This document shows, piece after piece, positions 23,962-31,930 of a stretch of DNA of 45,137 bases (positions are counted from its first letter, which is position 1; each line of letters begins with the position of its first letter). The notes beneath the pieces were generated by a model. That model saw only the letters and a list, made by a program, of their open reading frames with translations, searched no databases and was not told the origin of the DNA. The translations under genes and the position numbers were made by a program. Source of the DNA: a virus; the IMG/VR virus record IMGVR_UViG_3300020233_000075, positions 1 through 45,137 of that record. One strand, 5' to 3'.

Positions 23962-24264
23962 TTACAACAGCCCCTCTTCGTGGGAGAGGATGTCTCCCAG
24001 GGTAGCCAGTGACCCGAAGTGGCTCCACTCGGATTCTGGGCTCCACACTTCTGTTCTCCACCCAGATTCTGGCCTGTGTATCATGCGGAACCTGATGTCG
24101 TCGATTTCTGTGTGCCACGTCAGCCCGTGCTTAGTGAACTTGATGTCCCCGGGTTCAACGACCCGTTCCAAAACACGGGCCAGGATCATTTGGAGTTGAG
24201 CGGTTATCTCGTCTTGCCCTCGTTTGAATGAATCGATGGCTATGTCCCGTAAAGATTCTACCAT
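23962..24264 (-). CDS. Hypothetical protein (100 aa)
   Basis: It starts MVESLRDIAIDSFKRGQDEI, similar to the MVESLREIAAE start of the array protein at 1621, and continues with an aromatic, beta-like half (TWHTEIDDIRFRMIHRPESG). Located between the adaptor and the metallopeptidase. Function unknown. The 122 bases between it and the adaptor contain no convincing gene. Confidence 0.65.
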   Translation of the reverse strand: MVESLRDIAIDSFKRGQDEITAQLQMILARVLERVVEPGDIKFTKHGLTWHTEIDDIRFRMIHRPESGWRTEVWSPESEWSHFGSLATLGDILSHEEGLL

Positions 24265-24276
24265 GGCGCCACCATA

Positions 24277-25113
24277 TCATGTAGGGGTGGCACGCCATCC
24301 GTCCCCGTTGCGGTTCTCTAGTTGCATGACGACGCCGCTACCCATGGATGCTATAGCGGCACTGATCGCCTGCACGTGGCTTCCGAGGGCATCTGACACT
24401 GCCTCTGGGGCGTATTGCTCAGGGGTGTCTATCCACCTACAGTCTTTGACGAACGTGGAGTAGTCGGCCCCCAGCAGTTGTGCTGCCTCCTTCTTCGTAC
24501 ACGCCATAAGGATGAATTCGTTGCCGGTAGGCACCCTATAGGGGCGCCCCCACCCCTTCTGGGTGGAGCGCTCAACATGGTGGATTATGCGTGGCACCTG
24601 AGCATCTTTCCGAGCAGCACGTGCAGCAGCCAACCTTTGCGTCGCTGCAACCTTTTGCTCATCTGTGAGGGGGACACGTTTCTTGGGTTTCGCGAACCGG
24701 ACGCCACTGCTACGAAACGATCCTTTCATCATGTCCGCTTCTGGCTTCCCCATCGAATAGCGAACTAGTTCTATCAGATTAGATGCAAACTGCCAGCCGT
24801 GAAACGCGGGCCTCATGCCGTACTGCACGTCAGTGACGATGTGCGCCACCTCATGTAGGACAACTTCTTCATACCGTGCCCATTTGGGCATGGTGATGTA
24901 CCTGTTGGCGGGGGATGCCCCTGCCCGTCGCCTACCACGACCATCCCGAACTTGTATGTCTGTGACGTCAGGCCAACGCCGTTTAAACCATGCACGCTTG
25001 ACCAGTTCGTCCACGTACCGTTGCATATCCGCAACCCCTACAAGATCTCTTCCATGGACTACGGATTCTGCCTTGTAAAGCTTCGATCGTTGCGTGTCGC
25101 GTTCTCTGTTCAT
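24277..25113 (-). CDS. Putative zinc metallopeptidase, TIGR04338-like (278 aa)
   Basis: The N-terminus RDTQRSKLYKAES and the core MPKWARYEEVVLHEVAHIV with HEVAH (H87, E88, H91) and a third likely ligand H105 in FHGWQF match the actinobacterial TIGR04338 putative metallohydrolase family. Residues 125-278 are an extra region with a basic helix (QRLAAARAARKDAQ) and a segment with helix-turn-helix-like character (CTKKEAAQLLGADYSTFVKD), unassigned. It sits among virion genes, between the likely major tail protein and the adaptor. Substrate unknown. Confidence 0.8.
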   Translation of the reverse strand: MNRERDTQRSKLYKAESVVHGRDLVGVADMQRYVDELVKRAWFKRRWPDVTDIQVRDGRGRRRAGASPANRYITMPKWARYEEVVLHEVAHIVTDVQYGMRPAFHGWQFASNLIELVRYSMGKPEADMMKGSFRSSGVRFAKPKKRVPLTDEQKVAATQRLAAARAARKDAQVPRIIHHVERSTQKGWGRPYRVPTGNEFILMACTKKEAAQLLGADYSTFVKDCRWIDTPEQYAPEAVSDALGSHVQAISAAIASMGSGVVMQLENRNGDGWRATPT

Positions 25114-25125
25114 GTTGATCCCCTT

Positions 25126-25575
25126 TCATAGCTGACAAGGGAATCTTACCACATGGGGGTGACATCGTTTCTGCGTGGGGGATGGCGCATCGGGCAACAC
25201 CCACAGTTCGTCATGCGTTAACCGGTCCACCGCCCGTAAAGCCCTGCCAACGGTACGACTATCCAAACCCATCCCGAGAAGGCCACCAACCAGCACATCG
25301 AACTCTCTAACGTTTGCCCGGGCCTCCGATACGACACTCGTGAGGATATCGACGCAAACGAAATCGGATGCCACTTCCCACTCACGGCAGCCCCGCTGAG
25401 ACGAGTGGGGGCAACGAGGACCGTACCCCTCATCGTACGTGCCCTGCTCCCTGTCCGTCACAGAACTCGGGAGACGTTCCGGGTTGCTTTGGTACCTGCG
25501 CCCTGTGGTCACATGCGGACAGTAGCACCGGGGGATGACACATCCCCATGGCACCCCACCAGGGACGCCCCTCAC
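25126..25575 (-). CDS. Hypothetical protein (149 aa)
   Basis: It uses a GTG at 25575 if the full frame is real, without a clear Shine-Dalgarno; a later start is possible. The second half (FVCVDILTSVVSEARANVRE, then DSRTVGRALRAVDRLTHDEL) has good helical character and looks like a small regulatory or DNA-binding helical domain. The first half is Cys/Pro-rich and less convincing. It precedes the metallopeptidase by 12 bases. Confidence 0.55.
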   Translation of the reverse strand: MRGVPGGVPWGCVIPRCYCPHVTTGRRYQSNPERLPSSVTDREQGTYDEGYGPRCPHSSQRGCREWEVASDFVCVDILTSVVSEARANVREFDVLVGGLLGMGLDSRTVGRALRAVDRLTHDELWVLPDAPSPTQKRCHPHVVRFPCQL

Positions 25576-25616
25576 TCTAGAGGAAGAATCTGAAATTGTC
25601 TAGTAAATCTTACGAT

Positions 25617-26411
25617 TTACGCTACCGGGACATACGAACAGTCTGCGACGGGCACGGGGAGTGCGGGTACGCAGGACCATGACATTGGGCCGCCTGCCTG
25701 GATCGCGGTCTGGTCTGCGAGGGTCCATGGGTCTGGGGTGGTTACTGTTGGGGGGAGGACCGGTGGTGGTGTGCCTGTTGGGACACCTGTTGGGTCTCCT
25801 GCTCCTGGGACCCATGAGGGGAACGCGATGTCTGGGTAGCTTGGGAACCAGAGAGGGTTGTTTTCCGCGTATCCTGAGACAACGATTTCGAGGGGGCCTG
25901 TAGCGAATTCGAGGCCACCGGAGATTTCCCAGTTGATGGTGCGTGGGAGCACCCAGTGAATCCATAGGTTGGCTGTTACCCCGTCTACAGAGCACACACC
26001 CTTGTCTGCGTTTTTGGACCAGAATTCTAGGGCTAGAGAGTCAAGGCATACTGCATCCTTGGATTCGCGCATCGACAAGCCCTTTACGTTGCCTGATCCG
26101 TCAAGCAACAATGTGCCCCCTGTGAGCATCTCCACTATGTGGGGTGGGACTCCGCACAAGGTGAGTTCGAGGTCGAACCCTTTCAGGCGGTCGCAGTCCT
26201 TGTCTCGGATGCAAATGTCACCGCACGCATTCTTGGTGGTAATGTCCTCTCCTGCCTCCACATCTGGGGAAAGGGAGAGGCTCATGAACCCAGCAGTTTG
26301 AATGCGGCTGTTTGGGACCAGCGGATCTAGGGCCACGTCGCATTCGTTCTGTCGAGTGATGCGAAGGGCGCATGCTTTAATCGACTTTGGACAACAGATG
26401 GTAGTTGCCAT
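25617..26411 (-). CDS. Probable major tail protein (264 aa)
   Basis: A strong AAGGAG site and a 100-base leader precede the ATG at 26411, suggesting high expression. The sequence (MATTICCPKSIKACALRITR, GEDITTKNACGDICIRDKDC, DRLKGFDLELTLCGVPPHIV, WIHWVLPRTINWEISGGLEF) follows the layout of actinophage major tail tube proteins. A Pro/Thr-rich linker and a short tail with DPWTLADQTAI form a C-terminal extension. It lies upstream of the connectors rather than just before the chaperones, which is unusual for tube proteins. Confidence 0.68.
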   Translation of the reverse strand: MATTICCPKSIKACALRITRQNECDVALDPLVPNSRIQTAGFMSLSLSPDVEAGEDITTKNACGDICIRDKDCDRLKGFDLELTLCGVPPHIVEMLTGGTLLLDGSGNVKGLSMRESKDAVCLDSLALEFWSKNADKGVCSVDGVTANLWIHWVLPRTINWEISGGLEFATGPLEIVVSGYAENNPLWFPSYPDIAFPSWVPGAGDPTGVPTGTPPPVLPPTVTTPDPWTLADQTAIQAGGPMSWSCVPALPVPVADCSYVPVA

Positions 26412-26511
26412 TTCGGTTCTCCTTGGATGGCTCTAGGTGATCGACAACTTGTCTGTTTCGATCTAACTCAAATGTACTTCAGGGACGGTACGTGATCGTG
26501 GCTTTCACCGA
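26412..26511 (-). promoter_or_regulatory. Leader region of the probable major tail gene
   Basis: This 100-base gap is one of the longest inside an otherwise tightly packed block and ends in the strong AAGGAG site of the tail tube gene. An AT-rich stretch (TTGAGTTAGAT on the minus strand) could hold a -10 element, but no clear -35 pairs with it. An internal promoter or RNA leader for a highly expressed gene is plausible only. Confidence 0.3.
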
Positions 26512-26832
26512 CTATGGGTTAACGTAGCTCTCCAACACTTCACCGGAAGCATCCACCGTACGTATCTCAAGGCTCTCTGTAGCAGAGTCATGTGTGTACG
26601 CCTGCACGATGCTTTGTCCAGCGTCAACTTTCCTGGTTCCTGTACGGCCGCCTATGCTGCGGTAGAAATCGACGGGTCGATCATCGTTATTGGTGTAGGT
26701 GATCTCAACCTGCCCTACAGATGGGGTGTCAATGGCTGCGGCCACTATTGCTGATGGGGTGACAGGGAGGGTGCCTTCCGTGGGGGCTGAGCGTGCTGGG
26801 AAGCGGCGCCAGTTAGTTGTGCGAGTTGGCAT
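26512..26832 (-). CDS. Small beta-rich virion-associated protein, WRRFPAR pair member 2 (106 aa)
   Basis: The N-terminus MPTRTTNWRRFPARSA shares WRRFPAR with the gene immediately upstream. The rest is a beta-sandwich-like region (VGQVEITYTNNDDRPVDFY, then SLEIRTVDASGEVLESY). The start overlaps the upstream gene by 20 bases. Together the pair looks like a duplicated decoration or tail-decoration protein; the exact role is unknown. Confidence 0.68.
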   Translation of the reverse strand: MPTRTTNWRRFPARSAPTEGTLPVTPSAIVAAAIDTPSVGQVEITYTNNDDRPVDFYRSIGGRTGTRKVDAGQSIVQAYTHDSATESLEIRTVDASGEVLESYVNP

Positions 26833-27214
26833 TCTCTAATTCCCCTTGCGTAATGTTTGCATTGGCCAGCACTTTGCCGCCACGATCGTTATGTCTTATC
26901 TCCACAGTAGCCGACCCGGGGGTTACTGGTAAGGACGCTGAATGCCTGGTGTTCCCGTCAACTTCGATTGAAACCACAGGGTCTGTCCCCAAGACAACAA
27001 TGCGTTCAGTGTGCCCGGTGCGATTGTTTATTGTGAATGAGGCAACGCCATCCGTCACAGACAAACCTATATCAAACACCGCAGGTTTCCGTGAGTCAAC
27101 AGTGTCTCTCCCTGTAACCCCTTTCCTTGCAGGGAACCTACGCCACTCTCTAGATCCCAGCCGAGGCGTTTTGCGTCGCTCAAGAATGGATTTGATGTGA
27201 CTAGCCCTTGGCAT
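26813..27214 (-). CDS. Small beta-rich virion-associated protein, WRRFPAR pair member 1 (133 aa)
   Basis: After a basic N-terminus (MPRASHIKSILERRKTPRLG) comes SREWRRFPARKGV, then an Ig-like beta region (VASFTINNRTGHTERIVVLG, ATVEIRHNDRGGKVLANANI). The start overlaps the upstream membrane-protein gene by 14 bases. The shared WRRFPAR segment with the next gene indicates tandem duplication. Confidence 0.7.
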   Translation of the reverse strand: MPRASHIKSILERRKTPRLGSREWRRFPARKGVTGRDTVDSRKPAVFDIGLSVTDGVASFTINNRTGHTERIVVLGTDPVVSIEVDGNTRHSASLPVTPGSATVEIRHNDRGGKVLANANITQGELENANSHN

Positions 27215-27509
27215 TCTTCTGCTCCCTACGTAACTTTATCCACAGCCAGACACGGCTGCTTGGGCCGAAGAAGTGTGGGATGAGCCAAGTGAACAATGCG
27301 ACTAGCCCCCCGCTCACCATAGCTAAAGCGAACCAACTGTATCCTGCAACATATTGAACCTGCTCAGTGAAAGTATCGCCCCCCGTGCTGTTCACTAATG
27401 CAGGGACCTCAATGGCAAAGAAGCCACCCACCAAGAGAATCAGCCAACCTAGCCACAACCATGGGTACTTGCCACGGGGCTTGTCATGTGTTACGTCCCC
27501 ATCATCCAT
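27201..27509 (-). CDS. Small two-pass membrane protein (102 aa)
   Basis: The start at ATG 27509 (MDDGDVTHDKPRGKYPW) overlaps the upstream stop by eight bases (ATGGATGA). Two hydrophobic segments follow, WLWLGWLILLVGGFFAIEV (about 17-35) and WFALAMVSGGLVALFTWLI (about 58-76), then a basic tail (WIKLRREQKNAKG). A membrane protein in the middle of virion genes is unusual. It could be a superinfection or assembly factor; no family is recognised. Confidence 0.72.
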   Translation of the reverse strand: MDDGDVTHDKPRGKYPWLWLGWLILLVGGFFAIEVPALVNSTGGDTFTEQVQYVAGYSWFALAMVSGGLVALFTWLIPHFFGPSSRVWLWIKLRREQKNAKG

Positions 27510-28398
27510 AGGTGGTAACCCACTCTGGGAAATCTTCAGGAACCCAGAATGCGGGACCCGCGCCACCGTTATGCCACATCTGGATGACAGAAGGTACCTG
27601 CACGTCCCATGGGGCAACCCCATCTAGTGCATCCCACCAGGCCTCTGGAACAATCGGAGGGGGAGATGGAACCTCAGAATAGGTGTGCCCCTGCTGCATA
27701 ACCTGCGACGTGACTGTAGCCAAGCCACCTGTAAGGGGAACGGCGATACTATCTGTAACTGTTACAGATGGGGTTACACCCAAAGATGCCACATTGAAAT
27801 CTATGTCATAGGGGGTGGTTCCACCTGCATCCCCGGGACCTCCGGTGACTACAACATTACCTACCCCAACATTGCTGAGCGCCTCTAGGGATGCCTGCAC
27901 AGTAACGGCACTATCTATTGCCCCCAGGGCAACGGTTGCCTGAGTCGTGGCGTCATCAACCATAAGATCCCACTGCCCCCCTGTCGCATCAACAGTGCAG
28001 CGCACCACATGGTTCAAATCTGTGTTCCACGCAAACACGATCGCCTGAATGGATGGGGCAGGGCGAAAACGCCCTGAGATCATAGACAGCTGGAAAAACT
28101 GTTTCAGCAGTGCTTGTGTAAGCGGGGCATCTGCTGCGTCTTGCAGTAGCAGCGTGATGATGCCACTAGAGGTCCACTCCATTTCCCCGCCTGCTAGAAC
28201 GGCCTGTACAGTCACTCCTGGGGCGTTAACGGGATCAATCTCTGTGGTGTCTGCCATGTAGGCCACAACAAAATCCGTTATATCCGATGCGTCGCCATGG
28301 TCAAGTGTTGCCCCTATAGCGGTCATAGACAAGGTTCCGTTTGAGCGTGCAACCGTACGGAAGAACGATTTATCAACCTTGTTGATCTCAATAATCAT
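27502..28398 (-). CDS. Virion protein with inserted TGGPG domain (298 aa)
   Basis: Residues 1-128 (MIIEINKVDKSFFRTVARSN, ITLLLQDAADAPLTQALLKQ) form an N-terminal domain of unknown family. Residues 129-237 are copy 2 of the domain found in the adaptor and in the 412-residue capsid-region protein. The last 60 residues are Trp/Pro-rich (PEAWWDALDGVAPWDVQVPS). ATG at 28398 overlaps the upstream stop by one base. Confidence 0.72.
   Translation of the reverse strand: MIIEINKVDKSFFRTVARSNGTLSMTAIGATLDHGDASDITDFVVAYMADTTEIDPVNAPGVTVQAVLAGGEMEWTSSGIITLLLQDAADAPLTQALLKQFFQLSMISGRFRPAPSIQAIVFAWNTDLNHVVRCTVDATGGQWDLMVDDATTQATVALGAIDSAVTVQASLEALSNVGVGNVVVTGGPGDAGGTTPYDIDFNVASLGVTPSVTVTDSIAVPLTGGLATVTSQVMQQGHTYSEVPSPPPIVPEAWWDALDGVAPWDVQVPSVIQMWHNGGAGPAFWVPEDFPEWVTTYG
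27688..28014 (-). repeat. Inserted TGGPG domain, copy 2
   Basis: The segment codes for NHVVRCTVDATGGQWDLMV through VTSQVMQQG, with LEALSNVGVGNVVVTGGPGD and GGTTPYDIDF aligned to copy 1. VDATGGQW, LSNVGVG and TGGPGD are identical or nearly so between the two copies, closer than either is to copy 3. Confidence 0.85.
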
Positions 28399-28787
28399 CA
28401 GAACACCTCGATGATCACAATGTCATTATTCCCTGCGCGGGTCTGGACCTTCTTTGATTTCCCAGGATACACAAATGTGTAAACCCCTTTAGTGACACGC
28501 TGCCCATCTAGTAGGGGACGTGCACGTAAAGGACCGCCTGTAGGGGAATTAACTTGTATAGTAACCTTTTTCGCCTCCGTGGCGGTGCTATAAGACATTT
28601 TGTTCCCCACCAGTGTAGTGATAACAGGGTCTGGGGATGCGCTCAGCGCCATCTGGGTGGCGCTCTGATCTGTGTGCTCCTGTTGCGTAAGTTCTGTAGC
28701 CCCTGCCAAAACAGAGGACAGGTCCCCTTCGCTTACAGCAAAAGATAGGATACCGTTTCCACGGTCCACTCGCCAATACCGGGGCAT
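28398..28787 (-). CDS. Hypothetical virion-region protein (129 aa)
   Basis: The product starts MPRYWRVDRGNGILSFAVSE, has a central region with Thr/Ser-rich strands (KMSYSTATEAKKVTIQVNSP) and ends in a beta hairpin (GVYTFVYPGKSKKVQ...NDIVIIEVF). It overlaps genes on both sides by a single base (TGATG at 28398 and ATG at 28787). It may be a small head or tail decoration protein; not assigned. Confidence 0.68.
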   Translation of the reverse strand: MPRYWRVDRGNGILSFAVSEGDLSSVLAGATELTQQEHTDQSATQMALSASPDPVITTLVGNKMSYSTATEAKKVTIQVNSPTGGPLRARPLLDGQRVTKGVYTFVYPGKSKKVQTRAGNNDIVIIEVF

Positions 28788-30529
28788 CAGATTTCCTCCG
28801 ACACGAAGATGTCATTCCCAGATCCTGGGACAAATGCAATAGGGGGAACACGGGTACCTGTGACTAGGTCACCCCAGTTTAGTGTCATTCCGTTTCCCCC
28901 TAGGTCAGCTAGTGCAGATCCGTTAACTGTATCCCGCAGTCCTACTGTCGATGATTGTCCTTCATGCATGGACTGCACACGACGCGCTTGTGGTGACGTC
29001 GTGAAAGTGCCACCAGAGACAAGGGTCGTCACTACAGCAGTCACCGCAAGGATTTGTTCACAATCACTGCAACAGTGTAAACAATCTCCAAATGTGACAT
29101 CCCCAACAGGGGTATACGCACTTCCGTCTACGTCTATGTCGTTGAACCCGGTGATGACCCCTGCTGCATCAACGTCGAATATGCGTTTAAACGAGAATGT
29201 TATTTCGGCCCTTGGATCTGATGCCCAATCGAACTGCACATTCCCTGACGAAATGGGTCCGAGCCCCGTAGTATACTCACTCGTTCGTATATCTATCTTA
29301 AACATTTCCCCATCGTTGAATGTGGAGAAGAAGAATCCGTCTACCAGCACCCCTGCCCCAGAGAAACCTGATCCGTTATCAGGAACTGTTGTGATTAAGT
29401 ATCCTGAGGCGTCTGCAAGTGACTCGAAGCGGGTTAAAGCCCCTGAAGCCAGAATGTATAGGCGGCCGCATTCATCGAATGCCATATCTCCTGCGCCCAC
29501 AGGCAAATTGAATGACGTGGCCTGCGTTGCTACCAATGTAGACCTATTGATTAGATAGGCAGGAAGTCCAGAAGACCCCCCGACATACCATCCTTTAGTC
29601 TTAGGGTCGTATGCCCCGTAGTTGAAGTTCCCGACAGGTACCCCTGTAGTAATCCCCGGGTTTGTGACAGCCAAGGTGAAGGGATCGATAGTGAAAACGT
29701 TCCCTAACCCGCCTCCTGTAGCCACACGCCCGTATAGGAGTCTTTCATCTGCGATATAGGCTAAAGCGTTGATAGGCAAAGCGGACACAGACGCGATCAG
29801 TGGGGTGAATGTCCCGTCGGCTAAGTTGACCGTCCCAAATCTGCTTGAGCCTGCGTTATTCTCAGTAGCCCAGAAAGTGTTTTGGGTGACCAGGTCACAC
29901 ATCGGGCAGGGGAGTATCGTTGGCAAACCTGAACCTGATCCGCCTCCCGTGCAGCGGGTAACGGGTCCTACCGCTACATATGGGGTAGTCCCGTCGAGTG
30001 TTGTGTCTGTTGCGGAAGTGAAAGATCCGTCAACCCCGTATTGGAGTGCACGCAGGAACGATAGGTCAGCGGCCCCTGTGTCACATAGGATTTCGACCTC
30101 TACCTCTTGCCCCGAACAGGGGACAACTGTACGTCCGCCTAATGCAATGGGGGCACCCGTCTCTGCATTGCGAAAATCGGGTCCCTGTAGGATAGCCCCA
30201 CTGGTGACAGACACCCGTGTGTAACGTGATGCTACGGACCCATCTGACAGACATACGATCTGCTCAAATGGGAGTCCGTCGATTGATGCGTCGCTACCAC
30301 AGTTCGTTATAGATCCAATGGGAACATAGGGAGTTGTCCCATCAAGTTCTGTATCTGTGACTGTGACTATACCTAGGTCGTTGATTGAGTAGCGTCGCAA
30401 AAATTCTTGTGTGGTGTCACAGAGAACTAGGACTTCGTCATCGTCTCGGATGTTGCCAACTGTGACTGCGACGGGGGCACCATCAATGCCTTGCACCTCG
30501 CTCCGTCCGCTATGTGCACCTGTGCTCAT
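28787..30529 (-). CDS. Large modular virion protein with beta-propeller and LDG repeats (580 aa)
   Basis: Three copies of an LCD...FLR...DTxLDGTTPYVP repeat are at about 32-77, 143-193 and, diverged, 441-483. Residues 215-440 form a repetitive beta region with propeller-like strands (NALAYIADERLLYGRV, NYGAYDPKTKGWYVGG, DMAFDECGRLYILASG), resembling the DUF6923-type propeller seen in secreted proteins. The C-terminus contains a Cys cluster CLHCCSDC. Such architecture suits a surface-exposed fibre or decoration protein. The ligand is unknown. Confidence 0.72.
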   Translation of the reverse strand: MSTGAHSGRSEVQGIDGAPVAVTVGNIRDDDEVLVLCDTTQEFLRRYSINDLGIVTVTDTELDGTTPYVPIGSITNCGSDASIDGLPFEQIVCLSDGSVASRYTRVSVTSGAILQGPDFRNAETGAPIALGGRTVVPCSGQEVEVEILCDTGAADLSFLRALQYGVDGSFTSATDTTLDGTTPYVAVGPVTRCTGGGSGSGLPTILPCPMCDLVTQNTFWATENNAGSSRFGTVNLADGTFTPLIASVSALPINALAYIADERLLYGRVATGGGLGNVFTIDPFTLAVTNPGITTGVPVGNFNYGAYDPKTKGWYVGGSSGLPAYLINRSTLVATQATSFNLPVGAGDMAFDECGRLYILASGALTRFESLADASGYLITTVPDNGSGFSGAGVLVDGFFFSTFNDGEMFKIDIRTSEYTTGLGPISSGNVQFDWASDPRAEITFSFKRIFDVDAAGVITGFNDIDVDGSAYTPVGDVTFGDCLHCCSDCEQILAVTAVVTTLVSGGTFTTSPQARRVQSMHEGQSSTVGLRDTVNGSALADLGGNGMTLNWGDLVTGTRVPPIAFVPGSGNDIFVSEEI

Positions 30530-31413
30530 TATGCAACCTCTGTCCAGATGATTGCCACGTCACCGGCGGCAGCGCTAATCGCGACGCTAAGGGTTGACTG
30601 AATCCCTGAATCTAAAGCTTCTGCCGCCCACTCATAGGTAGAGAAATTTGAAGCAGGGGAGGTGACGTTCCCGAAAGCATCAGTAACTGTAACACCTGTA
30701 CGGTCATTCACTAGGAACGTTACTGCCTGGACACGGCCCACGGTGTCAACCCCTATCGCCCACGACGATCCTGCCCCAGAGATCCTATCGTAACCTGCAC
30801 GGATAGATTCCCCATCTACTGTGGTCTCAACAGTTGTTGCACACAGGACAGCAGTCCCAATCAGGACATAGGGGGTTACCCCATCCAACTCGAAATCAGA
30901 AACGGCAGTATTGACCCCATCCACATATGTGTAGACACGAATAAACGGCTCCGATGGATCAAACCCGTCATCGCACAAGCACTTGACTTCGACATCTACA
31001 TCGGATTCCGGACAAGGAATAACCACCCCGACAGGAACTACCAGAGCCCCTGTAAGGGGATCACGCCAGAACGGTCCTGCAACTAAATCCCCTGTCTGAG
31101 GGTTATAGATTGTTATACGGACCAAAGGGGAAGGGGCGGCGTCGAAGCACACTAGTTCAGCGTCAACCACATTGGTTGGAGCAACATTTATGTCACCAGA
31201 ACATACACCGACATCACCTATGACAACGTACGGGGTGAAACCATCTAACTCTGTGTCGATCGTGGCGGTGACAAAACCTGAATCGCAGTCGACCAGGTAA
31301 CAGCGCAAAAACGAGGTGGCAGGCCCTGTCCCATTATCGCATAGGACTTCCCACTTAAACCGGGCGCATTCTGATGTGCCGCATCCCCCTAGTGGGATTG
31401 GTGCTCCTGTCAT
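30529..31413 (-). CDS. Virion protein with two LDG repeats (294 aa)
   Basis: Repeat copies lie at about residues 19-71 (WEVLCDNG, FLRCYLVDC, DTELDGFTPYVVIGDVGVC) and 139-191 (VEVKCLCDDG, FIRVYTYVDG, FELDGVTPYVLIG). Between them is ITIYNPQTGDLVAGPFWRDP, which parallels a block between repeats 1 and 2 of the 580-residue neighbour. The C-terminal third is a beta domain (VGRVQAVTFLVNDRTGVTVT). Probably a sister of the 580-residue protein without the propeller. Confidence 0.72.
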   Translation of the reverse strand: MTGAPIPLGGCGTSECARFKWEVLCDNGTGPATSFLRCYLVDCDSGFVTATIDTELDGFTPYVVIGDVGVCSGDINVAPTNVVDAELVCFDAAPSPLVRITIYNPQTGDLVAGPFWRDPLTGALVVPVGVVIPCPESDVDVEVKCLCDDGFDPSEPFIRVYTYVDGVNTAVSDFELDGVTPYVLIGTAVLCATTVETTVDGESIRAGYDRISGAGSSWAIGVDTVGRVQAVTFLVNDRTGVTVTDAFGNVTSPASNFSTYEWAAEALDSGIQSTLSVAISAAAGDVAIIWTEVA

Positions 31414-31451
31414 GGTTCCATCTTAGATGCCTGAGTCGATACAGTGTTGGA

Positions 31452-31928
31452 TCAGATGACCCAATTGTCGATTACGAACACTTCACGTTCAGCACGGTCA
31501 CATATCAATTGCAAAGCGTCCTGTTGCTGTTGTGGCAACCCAGGGGTGTTGAGCAGCATCCACTCTGCATCATGGTAATCTGTCTCTGCCTTAGCACGGT
31601 TGGTGTCAAGCAGTGGCTGCATCACAACTGATACATCTGTGAGGGTAATGGACACAATCCGATCCCTGATCACCTTGGCTTGAGTGATGGGACCGTCGCG
31701 GGCATCCCTTTGTTCTGCCATTAACGCTGCATCAGGATCTACCCCATTGGGGAGAACAGAAGTAGCGTGCTCATTGTAGAACGCTTGTTTCAGCTCCAAC
31801 AACTTTACGCTGCGCTCAGCGGAAAAGGCATCGTTATCATCCAATAGGGACGCATCCCCCAAGCCAGTCGCTTTGGTAAGGGCCACTGCACGTTCAGCGG
31901 GGTTCAGGTAACTGTAGGTCATACCCAT
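31452..31928 (-). CDS. Helical hypothetical protein (158 aa)
   Basis: The product (MGMTYSYLNPAERAVALTKA) is predicted helical through most of its length, with many Asp, Ala and Gln residues and no Cys until near the end. It lies between two beta-rich fibre-like proteins, like the helical protein at 7693. A chaperone or linker role is possible but unproven. Confidence 0.65.
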   Translation of the reverse strand: MGMTYSYLNPAERAVALTKATGLGDASLLDDNDAFSAERSVKLLELKQAFYNEHATSVLPNGVDPDAALMAEQRDARDGPITQAKVIRDRIVSITLTDVSVVMQPLLDTNRAKAETDYHDAEWMLLNTPGLPQQQQDALQLICDRAEREVFVIDNWVI

Positions 31929-31930
31929 TG

